A DNA stretch of 8,588 nt from Acidobacteriota bacterium (GTDB lineage: Bacteria > Acidobacteriota > Thermoanaerobaculia > UBA5066), in the NCBI GenBank assembly GCA_016789625.1, contig JAEUQS010000860.1, positions 1 to 8,588 of the forward strand, given 5' to 3'. Below, piece after piece: positions 1 through 5,318 of the stretch. Position 1 is the first letter of the stretch. The number at the start of each line of letters is the position of its first letter. Position numbers and translations under genes: made by a program. The notes under the pieces were generated by a model that had not been told where the DNA came from, made no database searches, and was given only the letters and a program-made list of their open reading frames with translations.

Positions 1-336
1 GGCGGTCGCGTTCACGAGCGCGCCCACGGCGGTCGACACGTCGGGGCGGGCCAGCAGATCGATGAGCCTGCGAGCCGGCACGCCCATTCCCGCGGCGAAC
101 ACGTAGTGCTCGTTGACCCCGAGCACCTCCGCGAGCCGCCCCAGGCGGTCGATGCGCGGCACGGCGACGCGGCCGTGCTTGAGGTCGTTGAACATTCCGG
201 GGTCCATCTGCCAGCGACGCGCGATCGCGTTGTCGGAGGTGTTCGGGCCCAGGATCAGGCGGATGAAGCGATAGAGGTTGCGCGCGAACGCCCGTTCCTC
301 CGGAGGCCTCGCTCCGGCCGGCTTTCCCGCCTTCAT
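1..336 (-). CDS. XRE-family helix-turn-helix transcriptional regulator, C-terminus cut by window edge
   Basis: An open frame runs leftward from an ATG at 336-334 to the window edge with no stop, giving 112 visible residues. An in-frame TGA lies 12 codons upstream, so this ATG is the first in the frame. Residues about 16-85 look like an XRE/Cro-type DNA-binding domain: an amphipathic helix (NLYRFIRLILGP), then NAIARRWQMDPGMFNDLKHGR as helix-turn-recognition helix, then a helix with LGRLAEVLGVNEHYVF, as in XRE proteins that bind operators as dimers. No strong Shine-Dalgarno precedes the start. The gene diverges from the ABC/copper operon, so it is a candidate regulator of that operon, but divergence is the only link. 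The rest of the protein lies outside the window, so any sensor domain is unknown. Family assignment is fairly secure and the function as local regulator is inferred. Confidence 0.8.
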   Translation of the reverse strand, partial: MKAGKPAGARPPEERAFARNLYRFIRLILGPNTSDNAIARRWQMDPGMFNDLKHGRVAVPRIDRLGRLAEVLGVNEHYVFAAGMGVPARRLIDLLARPDVSTAVGALVNATA

Positions 337-360
337 GTCGCGGGGACCCCGGAACGAGTC

Positions 361-377
361 ATTGGCGAATCAGCAAT
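361..377. promoter_or_regulatory. Imperfect inverted repeat between divergent genes, possible operator
   Basis: Arms ATTGGCGA and TCAGCAAT flank a single central A. The right arm read on the other strand is ATTGCTGA, matching the left arm at 6 of 8 bases. It lies between the XRE gene start and the ABC operon start, 25 bp from the former and 57 bp from the latter. The position suits an operator for the XRE protein, but the match is imperfect and could be chance. Confidence 0.3.
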
Positions 378-395
378 CACGCGCGGCCTCCATTG

Positions 396-424
396 TTGAC
401 TCTTTACCCATGGTCTTTCAAACT
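396..424 (+). promoter_or_regulatory. Weak candidate promoter of the ABC/copper operon
   Basis: TTGACT at 396-401 is close to the -35 consensus. After a 17-bp spacer, CAAACT at 419-424 keeps the important A2 and T6 of a -10 box but is otherwise poor. It would start transcription near 431, almost at the ATG at 434, which would agree with the lack of a Shine-Dalgarno there. The true promoter may be elsewhere in this roughly 100-bp gap. Confidence 0.25.
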
Positions 425-433
425 CGAACGCCC

Positions 434-1492
434 ATGTCGATGATACGAGGCGTCCCGCCCCTCAGCCGCAGACACTTCCTGAAGGCCGGGGCGGCCGCCG
501 CGGCGGCCGGCATGGTCCCCTTCCTCGGGTGCAAGCCGAAGGGCACGGGGGGCGGTCACGGCGATGCGCCTCTCGTCGTGGGTGGGTTGCCGGTGACCTG
601 CAACCTGACGCTCCCGATCTCCTGCACCGCCCGGGAGGCGGCCCTGAAGGCGGGAGGGGCCTCCGGCTCGCCCTTCGAGTACAGCAAGTACAGCGGCTGG
701 CCGGAGATCAAGGAATCGCTGATGGCCGGTCAGATCCAGGCCGCCTTCATGCTGGCGCCTCTCGTCATGGATCTCACCACCAAGAAGATTCCGATCAAGA
801 TCGTTTCCCTCGGCCACCGGTCCGGCGCGGTCATCATGGTCCGCACGGATTCCGGCTACAAGAAGTTCAAGGACCTCACCGGAAAGCGCATCGCCATCCC
901 GAGCCGCTTCGCCGTCGACTTTCTCTTCCTTCGAAAGATGCTCAAGGAGGAAGGCATGACGGTGAAGGAGATCGAGATCATCGAGATGCCGCCGCCCGAC
1001 ATGCCGGCCGCGCTCTACGCCAAGGCGGTGGACGGCTACTGCACGGGCGAGCCGTTCGGCGCGGCCGCACAGAAGGCCGGCTATGCAGTGCCGCTCAAGA
1101 TGACGCGCGACGAGTGGCGCAACTACATCTGCTGCGTCCTGACCGTGCGGGAAGAGCTGCTCCAGGCGAAGCCCGAGCTCGTGCAGGAGCTGGTGAACAC
1201 CATCCTCGGCGCCGGGGTCTGGCTGGATGCGAATGCGGCCAACCGGACGAAGGCGGCCGAGATCGCCGCCGGCAGGCGCTACTTCAACCAGGACAAGAGC
1301 ATCATCCAGTTCGTCATGGACAACCCCGCGGACCGGGTCACCTACGGAGACCTGCGCATGATTCGCGAGGAGTTCGACGAGCTGATGCAGCTCTCGGTCG
1401 AGGCCGGGACGCTCCCTCACGACGTCCCCTACGACAAGTACGTGGACGAGCGGTTCGCCAGGGCCGCGAAGCCGGCGTCGATCGCGATCTGA
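434..1492 (+). CDS. ABC transporter substrate-binding protein, NitT/TauT (NrtA/SsuA-like) family, Tat lipoprotein
   Basis: This 352-residue protein should bind the solute and deliver it to the permease encoded at 2533. The N-terminus has a twin-arginine motif SRRHFLKAG (residues 11-19), a hydrophobic Ala/Gly stretch and a lipobox ending LGC with C33 as the likely lipidated cysteine, so it is probably exported folded by Tat and anchored as a lipoprotein. The body matches the NMT1/NrtA/SsuA-like fold: AGQIQAAFMLAPLVM (98-112), LGHRSGAVIMV (126-136), LTGKRIAIPSRFAVD (148-162), DGYCTGEPFGA (200-210) and CCVLTVREELL (233-243). Ligand cannot be read from these motifs. C56 and C64 sit in the first strand-loop, where ligand residues usually lie. 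I chose ATG 434 because it places the Tat motif at the usual distance. ATG 410 or 440 are alternatives, and no Shine-Dalgarno decides between them. Its stop is 2 bp from the SCO start. Confidence 0.88.
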   Translation: MSMIRGVPPLSRRHFLKAGAAAAAAGMVPFLGCKPKGTGGGHGDAPLVVGGLPVTCNLTLPISCTAREAALKAGGASGSPFEYSKYSGWPEIKESLMAGQIQAAFMLAPLVMDLTTKKIPIKIVSLGHRSGAVIMVRTDSGYKKFKDLTGKRIAIPSRFAVDFLFLRKMLKEEGMTVKEIEIIEMPPPDMPAALYAKAVDGYCTGEPFGAAAQKAGYAVPLKMTRDEWRNYICCVLTVREELLQAKPELVQELVNTILGAGVWLDANAANRTKAAEIAAGRRYFNQDKSIIQFVMDNPADRVTYGDLRMIREEFDELMQLSVEAGTLPHDVPYDKYVDERFARAAKPASIAI

Positions 1493-1494
1493 CG

Positions 1495-2103
1495 ATGAGC
1501 CGTCTTTCGACTCGAGCGCTCGTCGCCGTCCTGCTGCTCGTGGCCGGCGTTTCCCACGGCAGCCGCGCGGCCTCCGGCGCGCCGCCCAAATTCAAGTCCG
1601 GGGTCTTCGATCCCCCGCGCGCGGCGCCGGCTTTCGAGCTTGCGGGCTCGAACGGCTCGCCCCTGAAGCTCACGCAGTTCCTTGGGAAGGTCGTCATCCT
1701 CCAGTTCGGCTTCACGTACTGCCCGAAGATCTGCCCGGTCACGCTCACGAACGTCACGCAGGCCTTCGAGCTGCTCGGCAAAGAGAGCGCGGACGTGCAG
1801 CTGATCTTCGTGACCGTCGATCCGGCGCGCGACACGCCCGAACGTTTGCGCGAGTACCTGAGCTTCTTCAATCCGAATTTCCTCGGCGCCACCGGCCCCG
1901 AGGAGAAGCTGCAGGCGGTGAACGATGAATACGGCGTGGTCGCCACCAAGGCGTCCTCGCCCGACAAGCAGCTCCGCTACGAGGTGCACCACACTTCGTC
2001 GATCTACCTCATCGACAGGGCCGGAATGCTGCGGGTGATGGTTCCGTTCGGCAAAGAGCCGAAGGCCATCGTCCACGACCTCAAGCTGCTCCTCGAGAAG
2101 TGA
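1495..2103 (+). CDS. SCO1/SenC family copper chaperone / thiol-disulfide protein
   Basis: This 202-residue exported protein belongs to the SCO1/SenC/PrrC family, thioredoxin-fold proteins that deliver copper to, or reduce, the CuA site of cytochrome oxidase and related copper enzymes. A signal peptide or anchor covers residues 1-26. The copper-binding CPKIC motif is intact (C76, C80), as is the distal histidine in HHTSSIYLID (H166, with H165 next to it). The family's VDPARDTPERL segment (108-118) is also present. Length is normal. The gene starts 2 bp after the substrate-binding protein stop, and its own stop overlaps the next start as GTGA, so translation is probably coupled in both directions. 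SCO genes usually sit near oxidase or nos genes. Finding one inside an ABC importer operon is unusual and suggests that copper loading or disulfide reduction is needed for a product of this operon. Confidence 0.92.
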   Translation: MSRLSTRALVAVLLLVAGVSHGSRAASGAPPKFKSGVFDPPRAAPAFELAGSNGSPLKLTQFLGKVVILQFGFTYCPKICPVTLTNVTQAFELLGKESADVQLIFVTVDPARDTPERLREYLSFFNPNFLGATGPEEKLQAVNDEYGVVATKASSPDKQLRYEVHHTSSIYLIDRAGMLRVMVPFGKEPKAIVHDLKLLLEK

Positions 2104-2540
2104 CCTTCCCGCGTCCTCTCCGTACGCTGCTGGGCGCGTCGGCCGCCGTGGTCCTGGGCGGCGTCCTCTGGGCGGCGTTCACTCCGGTGGTTTTCGATTC
2201 GCACGAGGAGCTCTTCGAGATCCCGAAGGGCACCTGGGCGCGAAGGCGGGCGGGAGCGAAGATCGAGATCCTGCCGCAGGAGATCCGCCTGGTCGTGGAC
2301 ATGCGCAACATTCTCGTGCTCCGCAACCTGGACGACGTGCCCCAGATCTTCGGGCCGACGCTGATCATGCCGGGGCAATCCTTCCGTCTGCCCTTCGAGA
2401 AGGCGGCGGAGTACCAGTTCGAATGCAGCGCGCACCTCAGCGGCCAGATGACCGTGGTCGTCGACGAGCCGCTCACGTCGCCCTGGGCGCGGCTGCGGTG
2501 GCGGGCCCGGCGGGCCGCAAAGAAAGTGCTCCATGCATAG
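2100..2540 (+). CDS. Membrane-anchored cupredoxin-like protein
   Basis: This 146-residue protein uses a GTG start overlapping the SCO stop (GTGA). Residues about 9-28 form a TM helix or uncleaved signal, followed by a beta-rich periplasmic domain. The C-terminal loop FECSAHLSGQM has C109, H112 and M117, exactly the Cys-x2-His-x4-Met spacing of plastocyanin-type type-1 copper sites, and is followed by the expected strand TVVVDE. The earlier segment LRNLDDVPQIFGPTLIMPGQ looks like the cupredoxin NxDxxxH region, but the usual first histidine appears to be Gln (Q82). A basic tail (RLRWRARRAAKK) follows the domain. The protein could carry electrons, hold copper for SCO, or be an accessory of the transporter. 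Loss of the first His may make the site non-standard. I do not recognise a named family. The cupredoxin fold is well supported and copper binding is inferred. Confidence 0.75.
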   Translation: MTFPRPLRTLLGASAAVVLGGVLWAAFTPVVFDSHEELFEIPKGTWARRRAGAKIEILPQEIRLVVDMRNILVLRNLDDVPQIFGPTLIMPGQSFRLPFEKAAEYQFECSAHLSGQMTVVVDEPLTSPWARLRWRARRAAKKVLHA

Positions 2541-3291
2541 AGTCCGGAAGATCCTGTCACCGGTCGCGCTCATCTCGGTTTTGCTTGCCGCCTGGTGGAT
2601 CGTCGTCGCCCGGGGGGACGGAGCCATCTTTCCGACGCCGTGGCAGGTGGTCCAGGGGACGCGCGAGCTCATCGCCGACGGAACCCTCGTGGGCCACATT
2701 TCCGCGTCGCTGATGCGGGTGGGCGCGGGCTTCCTCCTCGCCACGCTGCTGGCCGTGCCCCTCGGCCTGTGGATGGGTCGGGTCGACGCCGTCTACGACA
2801 CGCTCAACCCGATCTTCCAGATCCTCCGCCCCATCTCACCGATCGCCTGGATCCCGATCGCGATCCTCTGGCTCGGGGTCGGCAACGCGGCACCGATCTT
2901 CCTGATCTTCATCGCGGCGATCTTTCCCATGATCGTGCAAACGGCGGCCGGCGTGCACACGATCGAGCAGCGCTATCTCCAGGCGGCCGAGAACTTCGGC
3001 GTCTCTCGCGCCAAGCTGTTCCGCCAGGTCGTCTTCCCGGCCGTTCTCCCGCAGATCATCGTCGGCATGCGCATCAGCCTGGGCGTCGGGTGGCTGGTCG
3101 TCGTCGCCGCCGAGATGATCGCGCTCCGCTCGGGCCTCGGCTACCTGATCATCGACTCGCGGAACGCCGGAAACCGCTACGACCTCGTGGTCTCCGGCAT
3201 GGTGATCATCGGGCTCATCGGGCTTCTGCTCGATGGCCTCATGAGGCTCCTCGAAGGGCTGAAGTCCGTGAGGTGGCGCTATGCGAGGTGA
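2533..3291 (+). CDS. ABC transporter permease, NitT/TauT (SsuC/NrtB-like) family
   Basis: This 252-residue inner-membrane protein belongs to the binding-protein-dependent permease family. It has about six hydrophobic segments, including residues 10-26, 62-81, 105-116, 120-138, 182-196 and 219-238. The cytoplasmic EAA loop that docks on the ATPase is clear at about 150-180 (QAAENFGVSRAKLF followed by VFPAVLPQI, with G156 and the LP pair). The stretch SPIAWIPIAILWLGVGN is typical of the nitrate/sulfonate/taurine subgroup. The ATG overlaps the end of the cupredoxin gene by 8 bp, and its stop overlaps the ATPase start by 11 bp, so the three genes must be co-transcribed. It should form a homodimer with the ATPase at 3281 and receive solute from the lipoprotein at 434. 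Substrate not determinable. Confidence 0.93.
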   Translation: MHRVRKILSPVALISVLLAAWWIVVARGDGAIFPTPWQVVQGTRELIADGTLVGHISASLMRVGAGFLLATLLAVPLGLWMGRVDAVYDTLNPIFQILRPISPIAWIPIAILWLGVGNAAPIFLIFIAAIFPMIVQTAAGVHTIEQRYLQAAENFGVSRAKLFRQVVFPAVLPQIIVGMRISLGVGWLVVVAAEMIALRSGLGYLIIDSRNAGNRYDLVVSGMVIIGLIGLLLDGLMRLLEGLKSVRWRYAR

Positions 3292-4042
3292 GGCGGTCGG
3301 CATCACGGGCAGGATCCTCGTCCGCGACATCAAGAAGGGCTTCGCCAAGGACGGGGGCCGGCTGGACGTCGTGGGCGGCATCAGCTTCGCCGTCGACGAC
3401 GGCGAGATCGTCGGGATCGTCGGCCCGTCGGGTTGCGGCAAGTCGACGCTGATCAGGATCATCGCCGGGTTCGACCGGCCCGACGAAGGCCAGGTCCTCG
3501 TGGACGATCTGGTCCAGAAGGGACCCAGCGCCAAGGGAATCGTGATCTCCCAGCAGGGCTCGGTCTTCCCCTGGCTCACGGTGCGACAGAACCTGATGTT
3601 CGGCCTCAACCAGGGCAGCGAACGGGAAAAGGCGGAGCTGGCGGACCACTACACGGCGCTCGTGGGGCTGAAGGGCTTCGAGAAGAGCTATCCCCACGAG
3701 CTGTCCGGCGGCATGCTGAAGCGCGTCGAGATCGCGCGGGCGCTGGTGGTGAAGCCCGAGATCCTCTACATGGACGAGCCGTTCTCGGCGCTCGACGCCC
3801 TGATGAACCTGCGCCTGCGGATCGAGCTCCTGCGCATCCTGGAGAAGGAGCGCCATACCGTCGTGCTGATCACCCACGACGTCGAGGAAGCGCTCCACCT
3901 GTCGGACCGGATCCTGGTGCTCAGCCCGCGGCCGACGAGGATCCAGGCCACGTTCGAGGTGCCCTTCCCTCACCCGCGCAAGCTCACCAGCCCCGAGATC
4001 CAGACGCTCAAGAGCTCGATCCTGAGCGAGCTGGGCATCTGA
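3281..4042 (+). CDS. ABC transporter ATP-binding protein, NitT/TauT (SsuB/TauB/NrtD-like) family
   Basis: This 253-residue nucleotide-binding subunit powers the importer. All catalytic motifs are intact: Walker A GPSGCGKST (48-56), Q-loop SQQGSVFPWLTV (90-101), signature LSGGM (141-145), Walker B ILYMDEP (161-167, catalytic E166), D-loop SALD and H-loop ITHDVEEA (H199). The FPWLTV segment after the Q-loop and the short C-terminus without a regulatory domain fit the nitrate/sulfonate/taurine importer subgroup. Residues after LSGGM read LKRVEIARAL instead of the common RQRVAIARAL, a minor variant. The ATG lies within the last codons of the permease gene, behind an AGGTGG sequence at 3271-3276 that can serve as ribosome-binding site. 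The gene is followed 10 bp later by the cytochrome gene. Confidence 0.95.
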   Translation: MRGEAVGITGRILVRDIKKGFAKDGGRLDVVGGISFAVDDGEIVGIVGPSGCGKSTLIRIIAGFDRPDEGQVLVDDLVQKGPSAKGIVISQQGSVFPWLTVRQNLMFGLNQGSEREKAELADHYTALVGLKGFEKSYPHELSGGMLKRVEIARALVVKPEILYMDEPFSALDALMNLRLRIELLRILEKERHTVVLITHDVEEALHLSDRILVLSPRPTRIQATFEVPFPHPRKLTSPEIQTLKSSILSELGI

Positions 4043-4052
4043 CGCTCCATTG

Positions 4053-4421
4053 GTGAACATCTCGGTCCGAATCGTCTTTGTCGCGGTCGCCGCGGTGATC
4101 GTGGCGGGGACGATCGTCGCGTTCCTCCTCGGCCGTCAGCGCTCCGCACGCTATTACCCGGAGGCGCGCGCGGTGGTCGACAAGCACTGCGTCGCCTGTC
4201 ACTCGATCCACACGACGGTCCCGGCCTTCCCGGTCGCCGCGGGCGGGGTCAGGCTCGACACGGCCGACGAGATGCGGCGCGGAGCGGAGCGGATCCTGGT
4301 GCGCACGGTCGTGGAGCAGAACATGCCGCTCCTCACCAGGACGGGGATGACGGCAGCCGAGCGCGCGGTGCTGGCCCGGTGGATCGAGGCCGGCGCAACC
4401 GTGCCGCGGTCGAGTCGCTGA
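4053..4421 (+). CDS. TM-anchored monohaem cytochrome c, PuuD C-terminal-domain-like
   Basis: This 122-residue protein has a single N-terminal TM helix (about 5-26) that anchors one periplasmic cytochrome c domain. The haem motif is CVACH (C46, C49, H50). Downstream, VRLDTADEM (66-74) and NMPLLTRTGMTAAERAVLARWIEAGA (split as NMPLLTRTGM at 90-99 and the rest to 115) resemble, from memory, the cytochrome domain at the end of bacterial membrane urate oxidases (PuuD), without the multi-helix DUF989 urate oxidase part. M91 or M99 would be the sixth haem ligand. The start is GTG 4053 or the adjacent TTG 4050, and no clear Shine-Dalgarno is visible. It lies 10 bp after the ATPase and is probably the last operon gene, pairing with the SCO and cupredoxin proteins as a periplasmic electron carrier. 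The redox partner is unknown. Confidence 0.82.
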   Translation: MNISVRIVFVAVAAVIVAGTIVAFLLGRQRSARYYPEARAVVDKHCVACHSIHTTVPAFPVAAGGVRLDTADEMRRGAERILVRTVVEQNMPLLTRTGMTAAERAVLARWIEAGATVPRSSR

Positions 4422-4466
4422 TCGGGTTCGTGGGGCTGGGGGCTCGTTGGGGCGAACGAAGAAAGA

Positions 4467-4543
4467 TGGCGGGGCCGACGGGGCTCGAACCCGCGACCTC
4501 AGGCGTGACAGGCCTGCGCTCTAACCAACTGAGCTACGACCCC
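4467..4543 (-). tRNA. tRNA-Asp(GUC)
   Basis: On the minus strand the 77-nt sequence folds as a complete cloverleaf. The acceptor GGGGTCG pairs with CGGCCCC (one T-G pair), followed by discriminator G and an encoded CCA. The D-arm contains AGCTCAGTTGGTTAGAGC. The anticodon stem CAGGC/GCCTG closes loop CTGTCAC with anticodon GTC (plus-strand 4507-4509). The T-loop GTTCGAGCC is standard. It is the second gene of a tRNA pair, converging on the cytochrome gene, which ends 45 bp away. Confidence 0.97.
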
Positions 4544-4606
4544 GCAAGAGACTTCGTCAACGTGGTGTCCGCGGCCGTTTGCGAGAAGCCCCGGGAGGGG
4601 TTCAAG

Positions 4607-4683
4607 TGGTGGGAGGTACAGGACTCGAACCCGTGACATCCTGCGTGTAAAGCAGGCGCTCTAACCGGCTGAGCTAACCTCCC
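4607..4683 (-). tRNA. tRNA-Val(UAC)
   Basis: A 77-nt minus-strand cloverleaf has a perfect acceptor GGGAGGT/ACCTCCC, discriminator A and an encoded CCA. The anticodon stem CCTGC/GCAGG closes loop TTTACAC with anticodon TAC (plus-strand 4647-4649). The T-loop GTTCGAGTC is standard. It is first in the pair, separated from tRNA-Asp by 63 nt with no promoter visible in between, so the two are probably processed from one transcript. Confidence 0.97.
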
Positions 4684-4724
4684 GCACGGATTCGCTTGGA
4701 ACCGGCGGAAGCGGACATTTTCCC

Positions 4725-4753
4725 AAAGAGCATCCTCACCGAGCACGGCGAGG
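4725..4753 (-). promoter_or_regulatory. tRNA leader: hairpin followed by boxA-like sequence
   Basis: Reading on the minus strand, CCTCGCCG-TGCT-CGGTGAGG (4753-4734) forms an 8-bp stem with one G-T pair and a 4-nt loop. One base later comes TGCTCTTT (4732-4725), identical to the core of the rRNA antitermination boxA. Hairpin-then-boxA is the order seen in rRNA leaders (boxB-boxA). There is no T-tract after the stem, so it is not an ordinary terminator. Function in antitermination is inferred. Confidence 0.4.
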
Positions 4754-4759
4754 ACGGGG

Positions 4760-4788
4760 AAGATACGTGACACCCCACTCCCCGTCAA
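4760..4788 (-). promoter_or_regulatory. Sigma70-type promoter of the tRNA-Val-Asp operon
   Basis: On the minus strand, TTGACG (4788-4783) is followed by exactly 17 bp and TATCTT (4765-4760). The following bases CCCCGTC form a GC-rich discriminator, typical of stable-RNA promoters under stringent control. Transcription would start near 4753, about 70 nt before tRNA-Val. The -35 box lies 15 bp beyond the stop of the DUF2914 gene. Confidence 0.75.
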
Positions 4789-4803
4789 GGCCCTTCGGTC
4801 AGG

Positions 4804-5211
4804 TCAATCCCTGGGCGGAGCCACGGCGAATTCCACGCTGCCGATGAGCCGCTCCACGGGGTCCAGCACGTCGACCTTCCATTTCCCCGGAAGGTCCTTC
4901 ACGCGCTTGAGCGACCACGTCCGGTAGGCGCTCGTCCGGATGGGGAGCTTCACCCGCCGCACTTCCTTGCCCTCGAAGCTCCACACGTGCGTGACGAAGG
5001 CCTCCCCCGTCGCACCCTCGACGCGGCTGAACACGGCGACGTTCTCGACGTCCGCCCCGAACGTCTTGTCCATGCCGCGGCACTCGGCCTTCACGATCTC
5101 GCGGCAGGCGTTGATCTCCGTGACCCGGAGGGGGCTCTCCTCGGCGGCGGCAATCGAGGTGATCCCGCTCGCCAGGAGAAACGTACACAAAGCGACGAAA
5201 CGGGTCGACAT
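4804..5211 (-). CDS. Exported DUF2914-family protein
   Basis: This 135-residue protein has a clear signal peptide (residues 1-23, hydrophobic core VALCTFLLASGITSIAAA), so it is probably periplasmic or secreted with a mature part of about 112 residues. The core from about residue 55 to 130 resembles DUF2914: an opening strand with NVAVFSRVEG, then THVWSFEGKEV (74-84), YRTWSLKRV (96-104), LPGKWKVDVLD (107-117) and the closing strand SVEFAV. The family has no assigned biochemical function that I know. C36 and C44 in the mature part could form a disulfide. The ATG at 5211-5209 is not preceded by a strong Shine-Dalgarno. It is divergent from the flavoprotein gene at 5319 and lies just upstream of the tRNA promoter, so readthrough into the tRNAs is possible. 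Family assignment is from memory of the motif pattern. Confidence 0.8.
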   Translation of the reverse strand: MSTRFVALCTFLLASGITSIAAAEESPLRVTEINACREIVKAECRGMDKTFGADVENVAVFSRVEGATGEAFVTHVWSFEGKEVRRVKLPIRTSAYRTWSLKRVKDLPGKWKVDVLDPVERLIGSVEFAVAPPRD

Positions 5212-5255
5212 CGGGCGGCATCATAGCCAACGAGCCACGCGGAATAGAGACGGAG

Positions 5256-5283
5256 CCGGGACGCATTCCCGGACGCCCGTCCG
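5256..5283 (+). other. Two overlapping potential hairpins in the leader of the flavoprotein gene
   Basis: CCGGGA-CGCAT-TCCCGG (5256-5272) is a perfect 6-bp stem with a 5-nt loop, and CGGAC-GCCC-GTCCG (5270-5283) is a second stem sharing three bases with the first. They cannot both form fully. In DNA this GC-rich such stems arise easily by chance. No clear promoter was found elsewhere in the 107-bp gap 5212-5318. Confidence 0.25.
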
Positions 5284-5302
5284 CCTGCCGTGCCGCGGGC
5301 TC

Positions 5303-5309
5303 GAGGAGG
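5303..5309 (+). promoter_or_regulatory. Strong Shine-Dalgarno of the flavoprotein gene
   Basis: GAGGAGG lies 9 nt before the ATG at 5319 and fixes that start. It is the clearest ribosome-binding site in the window. Confidence 0.85.
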
Positions 5310-5318
5310 ACTCTCGCG

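Noticed and set aside
278..433. Upstream TTG extension of the substrate-binding protein
   Set aside because: It would add 52 residues in front of the Tat signal and overlap the divergent XRE gene. A signal peptide must be N-terminal.
404..1420. Long minus-strand frame (338 residues) opposite the binding protein
   Set aside because: Arg/Asp/His-rich translation with no domain, caused by GC-rich third positions. The plus-strand gene has clear motifs.
529..1494. Plus-strand frame fused upstream of the SCO protein
   Set aside because: Out-of-frame reading of the binding-protein gene that simply runs into the SCO frame. The SCO signal peptide and ATG at 1495 mark the real start.
4444..4459. Hairpin TCGTT-GGGGCG-AACGA between the cytochrome and tRNA-Asp genes
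   Set aside because: Only 5 bp of stem and no T-tract on either strand, so I do not call it a terminator.
4379..4636. Plus-strand 85-residue frame containing GPTGLEPATSG
   Set aside because: This is the antisense translation of a tRNA T-arm and anticodon region, a well-known false protein in databases. It lies across tRNA-Asp and tRNA-Val.
4534..4788. Minus-strand 84-residue frame across the tRNAs
   Set aside because: It covers the tRNA-Val gene, its leader and its promoter, with no protein-like features.
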